From contig PUFA01000034.1 of assembly GCA_003508835.1 (NCBI GenBank), forward strand, positions 2,108,001-2,172,000: DNA of 64,000 bases. The letters run 5' to 3'. This DNA is from Eonycteris spelaea. Taxonomy: Eukaryota; Chordata; Mammalia; Chiroptera; Pteropodidae. The notes under the pieces are model-generated. The model had not been told where the DNA came from and ran no database searches. It was given only the letters and a program-made list of their open reading frames with translations. Positions 51,165 through 61,828 of the stretch are shown piece after piece (within the stretch, counting starts at the first letter, position 1; each line of letters begins with the position of its first letter). The position numbers and the translations under genes are program-made.

Positions 51165-51720
51165 AGACGGCCCATGAGACCACCCCACTTTTGACACCCA
51201 CTGCAGAGTTCAGGGGTCTCCAAGACCACCCTTCAGTTTTACAAATCCACTGGAACTCAGAACTCACTGAGAGCAGTTATACTCATAGGTAACAGTTTAT
51301 TACAGCGAAAGCCCATATATTTAAATCAGTCAAGGGAAGAGATGCATAGGACAGAGTCCAGAGAAGTTCTGCTCAGATCTTCCAGTTGTCTGGTCCCCAC
51401 GGTGCTGTGGCCAGCAATAACATTTCCCTGGCAACAGTGTGTGACGATATTGCCAAGCAGGGAAACGCACCTGAGCCTTGGTGTCCAGAGTTTTTGTTGG
51501 AGCTTGATCACCTAGAACTGGCTGGCCACCCAGGTGGCTGCCCTCTGTCTTCAACGTCTCTGGAGGTTGAGCTATTACATGACCCGACGCCCCCAAGTAA
51601 GCAAAGACACTCTTATCAGACGTGATATTCTGATGGCTTAGAGATCACCTCCCAGGAGACCAGGACAAAGGCCAGGCTTCTCTTTGTGTATGATTAATGC
51701 TTTACTACACAGGGCTAACC
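51165..51720 (+). repeat. LTR remnant of an ancient endogenous retrovirus
   Basis: GTAACAGTTTATTACAGCGAAAG, AAGGGAAGAGATGCATAGGAC, CACCTGAGCCTTGGTGTCCAG and AAAGGCCAGGCTTCTC form a recognisable LTR order. No open frames of significance. Confidence 0.55.
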
Positions 51721-52254
51721 AACTGTGTTTTTAACTTATTTCCATTACATGTTACAATCCCACGTTTACAAATTATTCTTATAATCAAAACTAAGATCTC
51801 CACCTCCACCTCTTCAGTAAAATATTTCCAACCATACAGCAGAACCATCTACTTTTGGCAAGTCTCCTTGTGGAAAAATCTTTGCATCCATCAAATATGG
51901 GTTTCTGGGAGCTTCAGTGAGAGAGGCTATATCTTGTCCTGTTCCTAACTTTCTCCCTAGATTTTGGGGTTCATTTATCCTTTGAGGCTGTAGCCTTCTG
52001 TGGATTTGCTGCTGGATCTGACTATGCGGTTTAAATTTGTTGGTTTTCAAAGTAACTGAAAAGTCCTTTGAGGGTGACAAAAATAAACTGTTCTCCCTCA
52101 GAATAAGATTACATCTTATAAACATAAATGAGGACTCCTGTAGACTGAGGTAGCTATAATAAATAAGAATCCACTTCCCCCCCCAAAAGTTTACCTTTTA
52201 TAACCAAGAGGAAAAAATAAACAATCTTTAGATAAAATACATAAAATAATGTTA

Positions 52255-52610
52255 AAGAACATAATTCAGCTGAGTAAATTGGAAGATCTAATTGGCTTTA
52301 TTAAGCGATTCATGAATCTGCAACATTCCACGTAAGCAAACGGAAGGGCTCTCTGGTGACTTGTCGCAAATGGAAGGCTTTTTACAGACAGAAAGAGAGT
52401 GGGACCAAGAAGTTAAGAGACTGGATTGTTTCCGGCCAGGAGAAGAAAGGAGGTCCGATCAAGCAGAGTCCCTTACCAGTGCTGACCAGAAACATCCATA
52501 CTGATTGGCTTAGAATTCCATTCCCGGGAGAGGGTGAAACTAGTTAGGTTAGTAATTAAATTGTGGTTTGGTGACATGGCTTAGCACAAGTAATTCCCTT
52601 TTGGTCTGTA
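52255..52610 (+). repeat. LTR remnant of an ancient endogenous retrovirus
   Basis: GATCTAATTGGCTTTATTAAG, AGAGAGTGGGACCAAGAAG, TGATTGGCTTAGAATTCCATT and GTGGTTTGGTGACATGGC occur in the order of a known mammalian LTR. Confidence 0.55.
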
Positions 52611-53639
52611 CATTTTTTTTTCTTTTAACACTGAATATTTTTTTCAAGACATACCATTAATTCCTTAACAAATACTTTTAGAGCACCTACTGTGTGTTCA
52701 TCAGGTATATTTGAAATATTTATCTATACTTTTTTATGAATAAAGTATATTGTGAGCAAAATGTTAGTTAAATGAAGATTTTAGGAATAAAGCCTGCTTA
52801 ATAAGTACTAAATAGAGTAGAAAATAGAACCTAAGGTTATACGTCTTCAGAACTCAGCGACTTTCTAAACTGATTTTATAATTAAGAGGATATTTTTAGC
52901 TTATTTGTCAATGGGAACGTTTGATCATGTTACAACCCATTTCAGGAGTAGAGAAGCCTTGCAAAGCTGCGGGTCCTAGTGATTACCCTCCTCCTCCGAC
53001 CCTGGTGAAAGGCGAGGGCCCACTCTGGAGGAGCCCATGGCTCAGTGTAAGGACGGCCCCATCCACAGAGGGTCACGGTGCTGGGCAATGCCGCTGGTCA
53101 CACAGGGGAAGCACCTCCTGGAAATGCCCTGTGCACCCCAGCCTGCAAGAGCAAGGGCTCCCCCAGAGGGGCAGAACAGCCCTTGCAAAAGCCCAGAGCC
53201 CAGAAACGTGCCTGGGGAGACCAAAGCCTCAGGAGAATCACTGAGGACAGTGGCCTGAGGAAGCTGGCACAGAATGGGATGGCGGTGAAGAGCCCCGTAG
53301 AGTACCATGAGGCTTGCCTTCACCCTCAGTTCACGGCATTCCAACACAGGTGTTTAAACGGGGGAGGGACCGAAGCAGACCCATAGTTTACAAAGCGGAC
53401 AGAGAGAGGATGAGCTGAGCAGGGAGAGGCCCAAATGCCAAGGAAGGGGTTCCTGTTTTAAAGGACTTCGGGGGTCCAGGGGTCTCAGTGATGTGCGGGG
53501 TGACAAGAGGTGCAGGCAAAGTGGAGACCAGCTCTCACCTTCTGCCTGGTCTCCTGGTTGGCTGCCGATGGCGGCAGTGGGGAGATGTGAGTTGATAAAG
53601 ACTGACTGGAACTTTAAGCAAACATGATCAGTCAGGAGG

Positions 53640-53905
53640 GTCTGTGGAGGGAGCATGGGCTTCTGTATTCTCGTACTCCGCGTACCCGCAGACCCCTACA
53701 TGCAAGAACCCTACGGGAAGAATATGTGCTGTGTTTATAATAAAGCTCTAGGGCTCTAACTTCCTTCTCCCTTCTATAAATACCCCCTCGTCTTGGCCCC
53801 AGGCTAGCCGGGCTTGCCTGTCTGCATGCCCTCGGTTGCAACCTTTTCTCTTTCCCCAATAAATCCCTTTTGGTGAGGAAACACCGAGTCCATATTATGT
53901 TTCAG
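53640..53905 (+). repeat. Solo-LTR-like segment with TATA box and polyadenylation signal
   Basis: A TATAAATA box at 53775-53782 is followed about 80 bp later by AATAAA at 53858-53863, the spacing of an LTR R region. The segment around TTGCCTGTCTGCATGCC is ERV1-like in style. No gag, pol or env frames adjoin it, so it is read as a solo LTR remnant. LTR ends were not located exactly. Confidence 0.5.
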
Positions 53906-54410
53906 TAGACAGAGTGCACTGGTGACGTGTTGAGCGGACACCCAGGCGCAGATGGCCAGTGAGCAGATGAAAACGCAGAGCTCCGGAGAGGCAGGTCTGA
54001 AGACAAGTGGACTGAGTCAAGGCAGGGAGGGCCGTGGCTTGGAGGAGGAGGAGGAGGAGAGCCTCAGGTTGTCACAGGGCTCTCTGAGGCCTTAAGTGCA
54101 AGAGATCAGGCCTGTCTGTTTGGGCCCCTAGAAGGGAACTAGGGCTAAGTGGCAGCTGTTGGACAGGGCTATGGTCACCCGGAGCACCTTTCCCAGAGTC
54201 GGAACTGGGGGAGATGCACCGGGCAGGAGCGGCCCCTCTGGCTGCAGCCCTGGGCCTGGGGAGGGCAGTTTTCTTGTTCCTTTGCATAGCTATCACCGTA
54301 GACAGCCGGCTAAGGAACCTATTAGAGGCAACTAACTCGTAACTGAACCCCTCCCGCCGGGAGTATTTGCATCCAAAAACAAGGAATTTGTTAATTTAAA
54401 CGATCCCCCA

Positions 54411-54434
54411 CCCCGCCCCCGCCCCCGGGGGCGG
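54411..54434 (+). promoter_or_regulatory. Clustered GC boxes (SP/KLF-type) at the CpG island edge
   Basis: Overlapping CCCCGCCCC-type motifs followed at once by GGGGGCGGG make a compact cluster of SP1/KLF-like sites on both strands. They mark the left edge of the CpG-rich promoter region but are about 1.1 kb from the start codon. Confidence 0.45.
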
Positions 54435-55352
54435 GATGTGCAGAGGAAGGCTTTCCACTTTGTTCTGCGCTCCCCTCACCGCCTCCTCTTCCCCTCCTGG
54501 TCTCCGAAGGTCCCCATCAGAACTGGCCCTGGCCCTCACAAGCGGCAGCGGCTGTCACCAGTGCCCTTCCAGGGAGCGGGCGGGCCGGCCTCCGAAAGGA
54601 CAGGGGGGAGTGTGCCCGTTGGCTTGATGATGTCCTTGGCGCACGCAATCACTCACACTCCACTCGACTCCAGTTCTTGCTCGCTTTTTGTATTCAGAAG
54701 CGGATTCGACTAGCTGCTAACACGGAGGTTTAGATTCCCAGTCAATGTGACCCGGCAGGAAAACCAGGCTCCGCGCCCATCCCGGGCCACCAGGGCTGGC
54801 GGGTCTCCGAGGGTGGCCAGACGCGCCCGGGAAAGGCCTCGGCGCTGGCCCCCTCTTCTTAGTCAGGGCCAGGAGCGGGCGTGCAGGGGCTCTCTAAGAC
54901 CCCAGTCTATCTTGGACTCCCTAGGACAGCGACACCTCCAGGGAGAACGCACTCCCCTGAGGCTGAGCCTGGGGCAGCAGGGGTGGGGTCCCGGGGCTGG
55001 TTCCTTCGGGGGATCGCTAAAGACGCGCGGTGTGGGTAAGGCGCAGGTCCTAGGGCGCGCAGGGCCCAGGGTCGCCTCGCCCGTACCTTCCAAGTTCACC
55101 TAGCGAGCGGGTGGGGTCTGGCGAGGCAGCGAGGGGGAGGCGGGAAGCCGAGGGCGCAGCTTGCCGGCCCCCACGCATCCTTCGCACCCCCGCGGGGCGC
55201 GGCCGCACGGTGGGAGGAGGAGGGAGGCGCAACCCAGGCAGGTGGTCCCGCGCCCCAGTCGGAGCCCGCGGGCCGGGGTTGCGCCTCGCCGGGGCTCCTG
55301 GGCCGGGCGTCCGCCCGCCTCGCCCCCGCCGCGCGCGCCCCTCCCGCCTCCC

Positions 55353-55366
55353 GTTGCCGTAGCAAC
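55353..55366 (+). promoter_or_regulatory. RFX X-box in the NGEF alternative promoter
   Basis: GTTGCCGTAGCAAC is an imperfect palindrome with two 6-bp half sites and a 2-bp spacer. It fits the RFX-family X-box consensus (GTNRCC, short spacer, RGYAAC). It lies 193 bp upstream of the ATG at 55559, within the CpG island, where proximal promoter elements are expected. The motif is clear; which RFX factor, if any, binds it is inference. Confidence 0.65.
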
Positions 55367-55558
55367 CCCGGGAGTCTCCAGGCGCGCGCGCGCCCGCCCG
55401 CCTGCGGGAGCGCTCGGCAGCGGCGGCGGTGGCAGCTCCGGCTCGAGCCGCGCGCGCTGCGACCCCGCTCCGGAGCCCGCTCGTCGCCCCCGGCCCGGCT
55501 CCGGGCCCCAAGCGCGGCCCCCTACCCCGCGCCAGCGCCCGCCCGGCCGCCGGCCCCC

Positions 55559-55665
55559 ATGGAGCTGCTGGCCGCAGCCTTCAGCGCGGCTTGCGCGGTG
55601 GACCACGACAGCTCCACCTCGGAGAGCGACGCGCGCGACTCGGCTGCGGGACACCTGCCCGGCAG
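55559..55665 (+). CDS. NGEF: NGEF alternative first coding exon (short isoform)
   Basis: Encodes 35 residues beginning MELLAAAF and ending GHLPG, plus two bases of a split codon. This matches the alternative N terminus of the short human NGEF isoform as I remember it, here apparently unchanged. The ATG at 55559 lies in CCCCCATGG, with G at +4. The donor is CAG followed by GTGAGG after 55665. The trailing AG joins the C of the exon at 56360 to make Ser, the same phase as the exon ending at 29990, so the two first-exon routes are interchangeable. The short isoform therefore lacks the long isoform's N terminus. It sits inside a CpG island with no obvious TATA box, consistent with a separate promoter. 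Transcription probably starts within the preceding 100-250 bp of GC-rich sequence, but the exact start cannot be read from sequence. Confidence 0.92.
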
Positions 55666-56359
55666 GTGAGGACGAGCGCAGTCCCGGCCCCCACGCGTCT
55701 CCCCGCGTGTCTTGGGCCCCAGCTCGCGTCCCCGGCCAGGGACGCCGACACGCGCGGCCTGCGCCCCGCCGCCCCACCTCGCCACCAGCGGCCCCCGTTG
55801 TGCCGGCATCCCCCTGGGGTTGGGGATGCGTTGGGCCAGGACAGCCGACGCCCCCGCCCCTGCCCCCGGGCCGCCTTCCAAGCCGCCTCCCTGGCGCTCT
55901 GGGTGCGCGCATCCCGCTCCCCGTCCCCTCTCCGCGTCGCAGGGCCTTGGGACGGGAGCACCGGAGCCTGACGCGGACCGGGTCCGTGTGACCGCCGGCT
56001 GCACGCGGTGCGCAGCGCCGGCTGGACTCCTGGCCGCGGGACCCGTCGGGGTGTCCGGGTGGCGCCGTGGAGCGGGCAAGGCGCGCCAAGTTTCCGACGC
56101 CTGCCCTGGAGCTCCGAAAACATGAAGGTTTGGGCGGGCTGGTGTGGGAATGAATCACCCGGTCGCGCCCTGGTTCGGTGACAGAGAGGGCCTGTGGAGC
56201 CCGCCTGGCCTGGAGGGGCGGTGGCCCCTGCGGCCGCTCAGCCCGGACGGTCCGGCGGGTCCAGCTGGCCAGGGCCCCTGGTGCGGATTCCTCTCGCCAG
56301 CCCGCCAAGATGTGTCGTCGCTTAAAAATAACCGACCTGCCCCTGCTTCTTCCTGGCAG

Positions 56360-56501
56360 CGAGTCGTCCTCCACCCCGGGAAATGGGGCCACGCCCAGGA
56401 GTGCCCGGCGCTGGCCGACAGCCCCACCACGCTCACAGAGGCCCTGCAAAGGATCCACCCCATTCCCGCCGACTCTTGGAGGAACCTCATCGAACAAATA
56501 G
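56360..56501 (+). CDS. NGEF: NGEF shared exon with an apparent 1-base deletion
   Basis: First exon common to both isoforms. TCCTGGCAG precedes 56360 and the donor GTGGGT follows 56501. The frame entering from either upstream exon gives [12 protein letters not shown], the known ephexin-1 sequence. After 56396 that frame is lost, and the expected continuation ([14 protein letters not shown], then [15 protein letters not shown]) appears in a different frame. Comparison with the family suggests one missing G between 56396 and 56397, where CCC GAG GAG is expected and CCCAGGAG is found. The exon is 142 bp, whereas exact phase conservation needs 143. As written, the shifted frame meets TAG at 56499-56501, truncating both isoforms. 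The residue at the family's EEW tryptophan would be Cys (TGC). All other splice and coding signals look intact, so a sequencing or assembly error is at least as likely as true gene damage. Confidence 0.9.
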
Positions 56502-57963
56502 GTGGGTGTCGCATCCGCGGGAAGTGTGGGCTGCCGCTGGCCTCTGCGGGCCCCTGCTTGTGCGAAGCCCTTGTGGTGCTGTGAGCAAAAGTATGTGATG
56601 TGGCTAAGGAACGTTGTGACATGTTTTGTTTTAAACGGTTCCACATTTTACTCGTGCTGGAAAACTGGCTTTAGCAAATGCATTTCTGGCCTGCCCCCTC
56701 CTGAGAGGTCTACCTGCCAGCCCTGTCCTGGGAGAGGGCTCCGTGCCCCCTTTGCACTTCTGCCAGGGAGACCAGAGATGAGGCACTGCTGTGCCACGCA
56801 GGAAGTGGGGGGGGGGCGGGGGAGTCCGTGAGCTACTGCCGTTCCGGGGCCTGGGGAAGACCCTGACAGAGACACTCTGCAGAGGAGCCAGGCTGACAGA
56901 CGTCATCCAGGAGACAGGGGTGGACTCTGCACGGGTGGGGAGGGGGGGCGCAAAGTAGAAGGAAAGCGGGAGCCCCCCGCTCCAGGCCCTGGGGTTAGGA
57001 AGGGGCGCTGGCTCCCCCAGACTTTCCGGGAACATGGCGGCGTGGGGGTGCGGAGTGCAGCCTGGGGCGTCCGGCTTTCTCACAGCTGCACCTGACACCC
57101 CATCAATGCAGAGAGTGGATTGAGAAGGTGTCCCGAGAACGGGAGCCCTTGCATATAACAGTCAAAAACAGCTCACGACATAAAACTAGTTCTCGTCGTG
57201 GTCACCAGGGGTGGCAGCGGATGGGTAATGTGGGTCCCGTTATCCAGAAAATGGTACCGGCTGCTCAGAAAATCGTCCTGTTCTTCAGTGTCTGCAGAGC
57301 GACCGTCGACTTGTCAAGTCAGGATCTTAGGCTTAGAAAATCGCTTCCCTAAACGTAATCATTGCCCCCCCATCCCAAATGCTCAGAGAGACACCAAGTG
57401 CCTCAAGTGCCTCAAGGGGAAGCCGAGCGTCCGGCGCCCCAGGAGACCCCGCGCTGGGGAGACTTTGGGCGGCCCCCTCTTCCCTGGCAGGGGCTTTTCC
57501 AAACTGAACCCCGAGAGGAGCTGAGCCCTTGCCAGGCTGAGGGAGTGGAAGATGCACACTGCACACTGTCAGGCTGCTGACTCCAGGAGCCCGTCAGGCC
57601 GGGTGGCGATGGTGGTGGTGGCTTTCCGTTTGTTTGCTGATCGGAGACCAGACTCCTGAAAACCCCTTTCTCCCACCTCCCTGCCACGTCGTCCGTGGTG
57701 CTGAGGAGAGCCACCTCTGCCTTGACAAACACTGGAGGCCTAAGGCTTCCACCATCTTGAAAGGAATCCTCCTTGGCTGAGTCAGGCCAGTGTCATGGCT
57801 AGGGAGGAAATGGGGAGAGCCTCCCGTCTGCATTATGGGCATGTGGAGACATCTCTCTCGAGATGACCTGCTGGGCCAGTGCCACGAGCCCGGAGTCAGG
57901 GGCCCTGAGTTCTGGCGCCCTCCCATCCTGGCCCCCGGTTTCCTCATGTGACAAAGTGTAGGG

Positions 57964-58182
57964 CAGCGGTCCCCAACCTTTTTGGCACCAGGCGCCGGTG
58001 CTCTTATGAGAATCTAACACCCGAGGATCTGAGGCGGAGCTGAGGCGGTGATGCTGGTGCTGGGAGCAGCTGCAGATACAGATGAAGCTTTGCTGGCGCC
58101 CGCTCACCTCCGGCTGTGCGGCCCGGTTCCTAACAGGCCACAAACCAGTACCAGTCACTGGCCCGAGGGTTGGGGACCCCAG
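57964..58182. mobile_element. Non-autonomous hAT-type DNA transposon, internally deleted
   Basis: Terminal inverted repeats begin CAGCGGTCCCCAACC at 57964 and end GGTTGGGGACCCCAG at 58182, with one mismatch between the arms. Internal text (TATGAGAATCTAAC, GGCGGAGCTGAGGCGG, ACAGATGAAGCTT, GCGGCCCGGTTCCTAACAGG) matches a common mammalian element. A clean 8-bp target duplication is not visible. Confidence 0.75.
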
Positions 58183-59259
58183 TAGTAGACACCGGCATTC
58201 GAGTCTTTTCTCCCGTGGCCTTCTGCCAGTATCTGTTGGTATAACAGTGACTCTTACTGTGGTTCCTGGGCTGGGCCCTTACTAGGTGCCCAGCAGACGA
58301 AGGACAGCACAACTGTCACTGTCATCCTCTCACACCCTTCATCGTAGACTTGGGGCCTGCGCTAGGCAGATCCCTACACCAGCCCTACCTGTTTTTAGTT
58401 CTGTGAATGAAGTGAAATCTTTGCCAGGTATCAGGAGAGGATGACAGGTTCCTAAAGACACAGTGGGCCTGAGGCGGGAGAAAAGTGAACTGAATACCTG
58501 GGCCTCTTGCAGGCCACAGTGTTGGATTTTGCAGTGGCTCCTGCAGAGGCCAGAACAGAAGTATGCCAGGGTTATGTATGATGTCGTATACAGCCGGCAT
58601 CATAGATCATGGCCCCCGAATCCCTGTGATTGGTGGTGTGCGCGTGTGCATGCACACTGTTACTGTTGTCTCTGACACCTAACAACTGCGTGGCACATAG
58701 GAGGTACTTGGTATAAAAGAAAATAAACCCCTGCCCTTTAGAAGTTTCTATTGGAAAGATTCAAAGAAAAAATATTATTCTCTTCCGAAAGTGTGATCTT
58801 GAACAACTCCAGAGGCGTTGGCAAAAGGAGCTGGGAGCTTGCACTCTTTTGCAGGGCTGCACAGCCAGCCTGGAATAGATCATTTTAATTAGAGGAGATG
58901 GGAACTGAGCCTTCAATTCCGCATGGATATAATGCCAGGTGCGAGATTTTACAGGTAAGGTTAATTCCCATATCAAGTTGTGCTTGCTGAATGTGCAAGA
59001 TATAAAATAGGAAGACATGGTGTGGTAACAGTATGTCAAATACAGAAATTTAATCAGATAACATGTAGTTCCTCAGGTAAGCTACTCTGTTTCTCTTTTA
59101 ATCTGAATTTTCAAGCTAATAAACAGGTTATGAAAAATGGTTGCGCAGTGCGTCTAACTCCTTGTAATCACGGTAACTTCGGGTTTTTTAATTCATATTC
59201 TAAATACTTCAGGAAGAAGCATAATGTTTGAAGAAAATTCTAGAATTGCATGTATTGGG

Positions 59260-59560
59260 AGTCTTTGGCTGGGACTAAAGAATATCCAGCAAAAATGACC
59301 TCAACAATGGACATATTCTCTCTCAGTTAATGAGCCCAGAGGCAGGAAGTTCTGGAGTTTGCTCGTTCAGCCAAGCCATCACCCAGCTCCCTTCCCTCCA
59401 CTATGCTCAGCATTTGAGCTGCATGTCACAAGGTGGCTGCCACAGCTCCAGACATCACATCCTCAGGTAGCCATGTGCAAAAGCACAAAAGGGCAGTTTG
59501 TCTTCAAGTGTCCATTAGGGAGGGACATCTTTTTGAGACGCCCTTCTCAAAGATGTCAGC
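59260..59560 (+). repeat. Interspersed repeat, related to the 30.5 kb copy
   Basis: TGTCACAAGGTGGCTGCCAC, AGCTCCAGACATCACATCC and related phrases indicate a short, diverged repeat. Tentative. Confidence 0.35.
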
Positions 59561-60504
59561 TGTCCCCTTATTTTCCTCAGCCAGGTAGTGTCACAGGCTC
59601 ATGTCTAAACCCACCACCAGCCAGGGGAAGGGAACTATCACAGCAAGTTCTAATCAGTCAACATTCATCCACTTCCCCAAGCACAGAATGGTCAGCACCC
59701 AAAGAGAAGCCCTCCCCTGCCAGCTGGGGAGAAGGGGTGGGAGGGGACAGAGAAAAGGCGGCCACAGTGCGATCTCAGAAATCTTATCTCCAACCCAGCT
59801 ACCTACGATGTTGATACCTATGTCTCTTTTCAGCATATCAAGTCGGAGGTAATTGTCATCCATGATTTGGCAGCCATTGCATACACGAGACTCATTTTCA
59901 AACCTTCAAAAAAGTTTGACACTTTTGTGAAGGTCGGAAGCTGCACTTTTAAAAGGTGTTCAATCCAACAGCTACTTGCTTATCTGCTGTGTGAGGGAGG
60001 CACTGTGCTAAGTGTGGAAAAGTGACCCCAAGTCAGTTGTGGGAACCTGGTTTCTTTAAACCTCCATAAATATGTAGGATCAGAACCACAGGAGTGTCAT
60101 TGCTTCCGTGTTGGCAAAATTTGTGACCTCATGCCCATGACGGAACCATTTTATGTAGCAATGTTAAGCCTCTGTCTTTACGGACCTTCCATCTGGATCG
60201 CATTGAGCTCAGACTTTGATTTTCTTTTTCATTCTTTCGTCAAATTAACTTGGTGTTGTACTCTGGTGGATCATAACATTGTAAACTTACAAGGCCTTAT
60301 TTTTTTTTTAAGTTAATGTTACAGACTCACATAAAGGCTTTGTAATTCAGTGTGGTGGAGCATAGGGAACCAACTGTTTTAATCCACAGGGCACATTTAT
60401 TTCGTTCCTGTTAATGAATCTAATCTATCCAGCTGCATTCAGGAATTCTAAGTTAGTCTGTTTTTCTTCCCTTCTCTTTTCTACTATTTAGATATATTTA
60501 ACAA

Positions 60505-60650
60505 TTATATAAAGAAGGAATAATCGCTAACATTTGTACTGCATTGCAAGAGAGAGTGCTTTACATGTGGTACATTTATCCTTCCCAGAACTTTCCTGGG
60601 AAAACCATCTTTGATTTATAGACAGATATATTGAGGGGCCCCAACTGCCC
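60505..60650 (-). mobile_element. MIR fragment, antisense
   Basis: AATAATCGCTAACATTTGTAC, GTGCTTTACATGTGGTACATTTATCC and GATTTATAGACAGATATATTGAG form the reverse complement of MIR. Confidence 0.65.
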
Positions 60651-61828
60651 TCCAGACCAGTGTGTCTGGCTGTCCACCGGACCTCTCCACCACCCCCTCC
60701 CCCATCGGACCTCCCACTTGGGTTCCTCATCTCCTCAAATGGGGCCACCTGACCTTGTTGCTAAGCCGGTCACCTATTAGTAGTGACCTAGCAGCACCAG
60801 CCAGTCACCAGGACCTGCCTTCCACCTTATCACTGTCCCCCAAATCAGGCATGGGCTCCGTCCCTCCGTCACCACTGCACTCGGGCCTCTGTCATCACGT
60901 TCAGACAGAGAGGTGTCACAGCCTCTTTCTTCCCATCCGTGGGCTTCCCCAAGTTTAGACCAGAGCTGCTTGCCTGAGGTCTCTTGGGGCCTCCCTCTTG
61001 CTCACAGGACAGACTGCCGCCTCCAGGGCACAGCAAGCAGACAAGACCCTTGGGGTCTGATCCCCTCTCCTTCCAGCCTCACTACTGGCAGGATTCCCAC
61101 TCCCCCTCCCTAACCTGCCCCTCCTCCCCTCTGCCTGGGTGGGACCCACCTTGTCACTGAAACTCTCTGCCTCTCTGTACAGGATGTCCGAAATGGGTCT
61201 TTCCCTATGGAGGTGCTCCCTCTGGACTGCTTCATATGTACCCCCAAATCACCTTGGAGACTTGTAATGAACTTATTTCAAGCGCAATTGGCCAGGGAGG
61301 AATCTGAAACTGTGAAAGCAAAAAAGGAATGTTTCCCTTTTGAATCCTAAAGCTGCTGAAATATTGTTTTTCTCCTTCAAAAGGAGAATTGACAACTACT
61401 CCCAGTTCACAAATGAATATACGTGGGTTTTAATAAGGAAGCGTTTAAGGCTGTGGAGAGCATCCTGTTGGGATGTCCACACGTCACTGGGACATTTCCA
61501 CCCACTCTGCACTCGCTGGTTATTAACGCATCAAGTCGTAGATCCTCGCCGTTTGCCAAGTGCGCACGGGGAAAGCGCCCATTTATGTGACTGGGTTTTA
61601 AATCGGTTCGGGGATCTCTGTATTCTCTGTTGAAAAGACTTGCACAGGCCACTCCTTGCGGCCCGGACCCCCTGGGGGAGCCCTTCCAAGCCGGGTGTGG
61701 GTCTGGCTGTGTGTCTCAGGCAGAGTCCTGGCCCTGAGTAAGAGGGCAAAGCTTCCACTCAGAGATTCGGAAAGAGCGTCATGGGAAACTACTTAACTTT
61801 TCTTCATTCCAGTTCTATGTGATTTCAG

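Larger units (their letters stand above)
29991..56359 (+). other. NGEF: Large NGEF intron (long isoform) containing the alternative promoter
   Basis: About 26 kb from donor to the shared exon at 56360. It holds most of the repeats listed and, at its 3' end, the CpG island and alternative first exon. Stretches with nothing recognised: roughly 34.1-34.98 kb, 35.6-36.46 kb, 38.5-39.06 kb, 39.9-41.15 kb, 42.1-43.05 kb, 46.6-47.5 kb, 48.9-51.15 kb and 52.65-53.6 kb. The 36.47-37.08 kb segment is strongly strand-biased and is treated under findings. Confidence 0.8.
54380..56420. promoter_or_regulatory. CpG island covering the NGEF short-isoform promoter and first exon
   Basis: Base composition shifts abruptly to GC-rich with dense CpG, strongest from about 55.05 to 55.95 kb, with GCGCGCGC runs near 55383-55392 and 55448-55457. 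CpG density is far above the flanking intron. The island contains the X-box, the GC boxes and the alternative first coding exon. No TATA box is evident, as is usual for CpG-island promoters. Limits were judged by eye. Confidence 0.85.
56502..61828 (+). other. NGEF: NGEF intron between the two shared exons
   Basis: Contains the hAT-type element, the repeat at 59.26 kb, an antisense MIR, L2-like scraps near 58.66 and 59.96 kb, and a T run at 60299-60310. No further coding exon is expected here, because the phase and residues of the flanking exons join directly. Confidence 0.75.

Noticed and set aside
55100..56644. 514-codon open frame on the minus strand across the CpG island
   Set aside because: Antisense to the NGEF promoter and exons; Gly/Arg/Ala/Pro-rich as expected from CpG-island composition, with no known domain.
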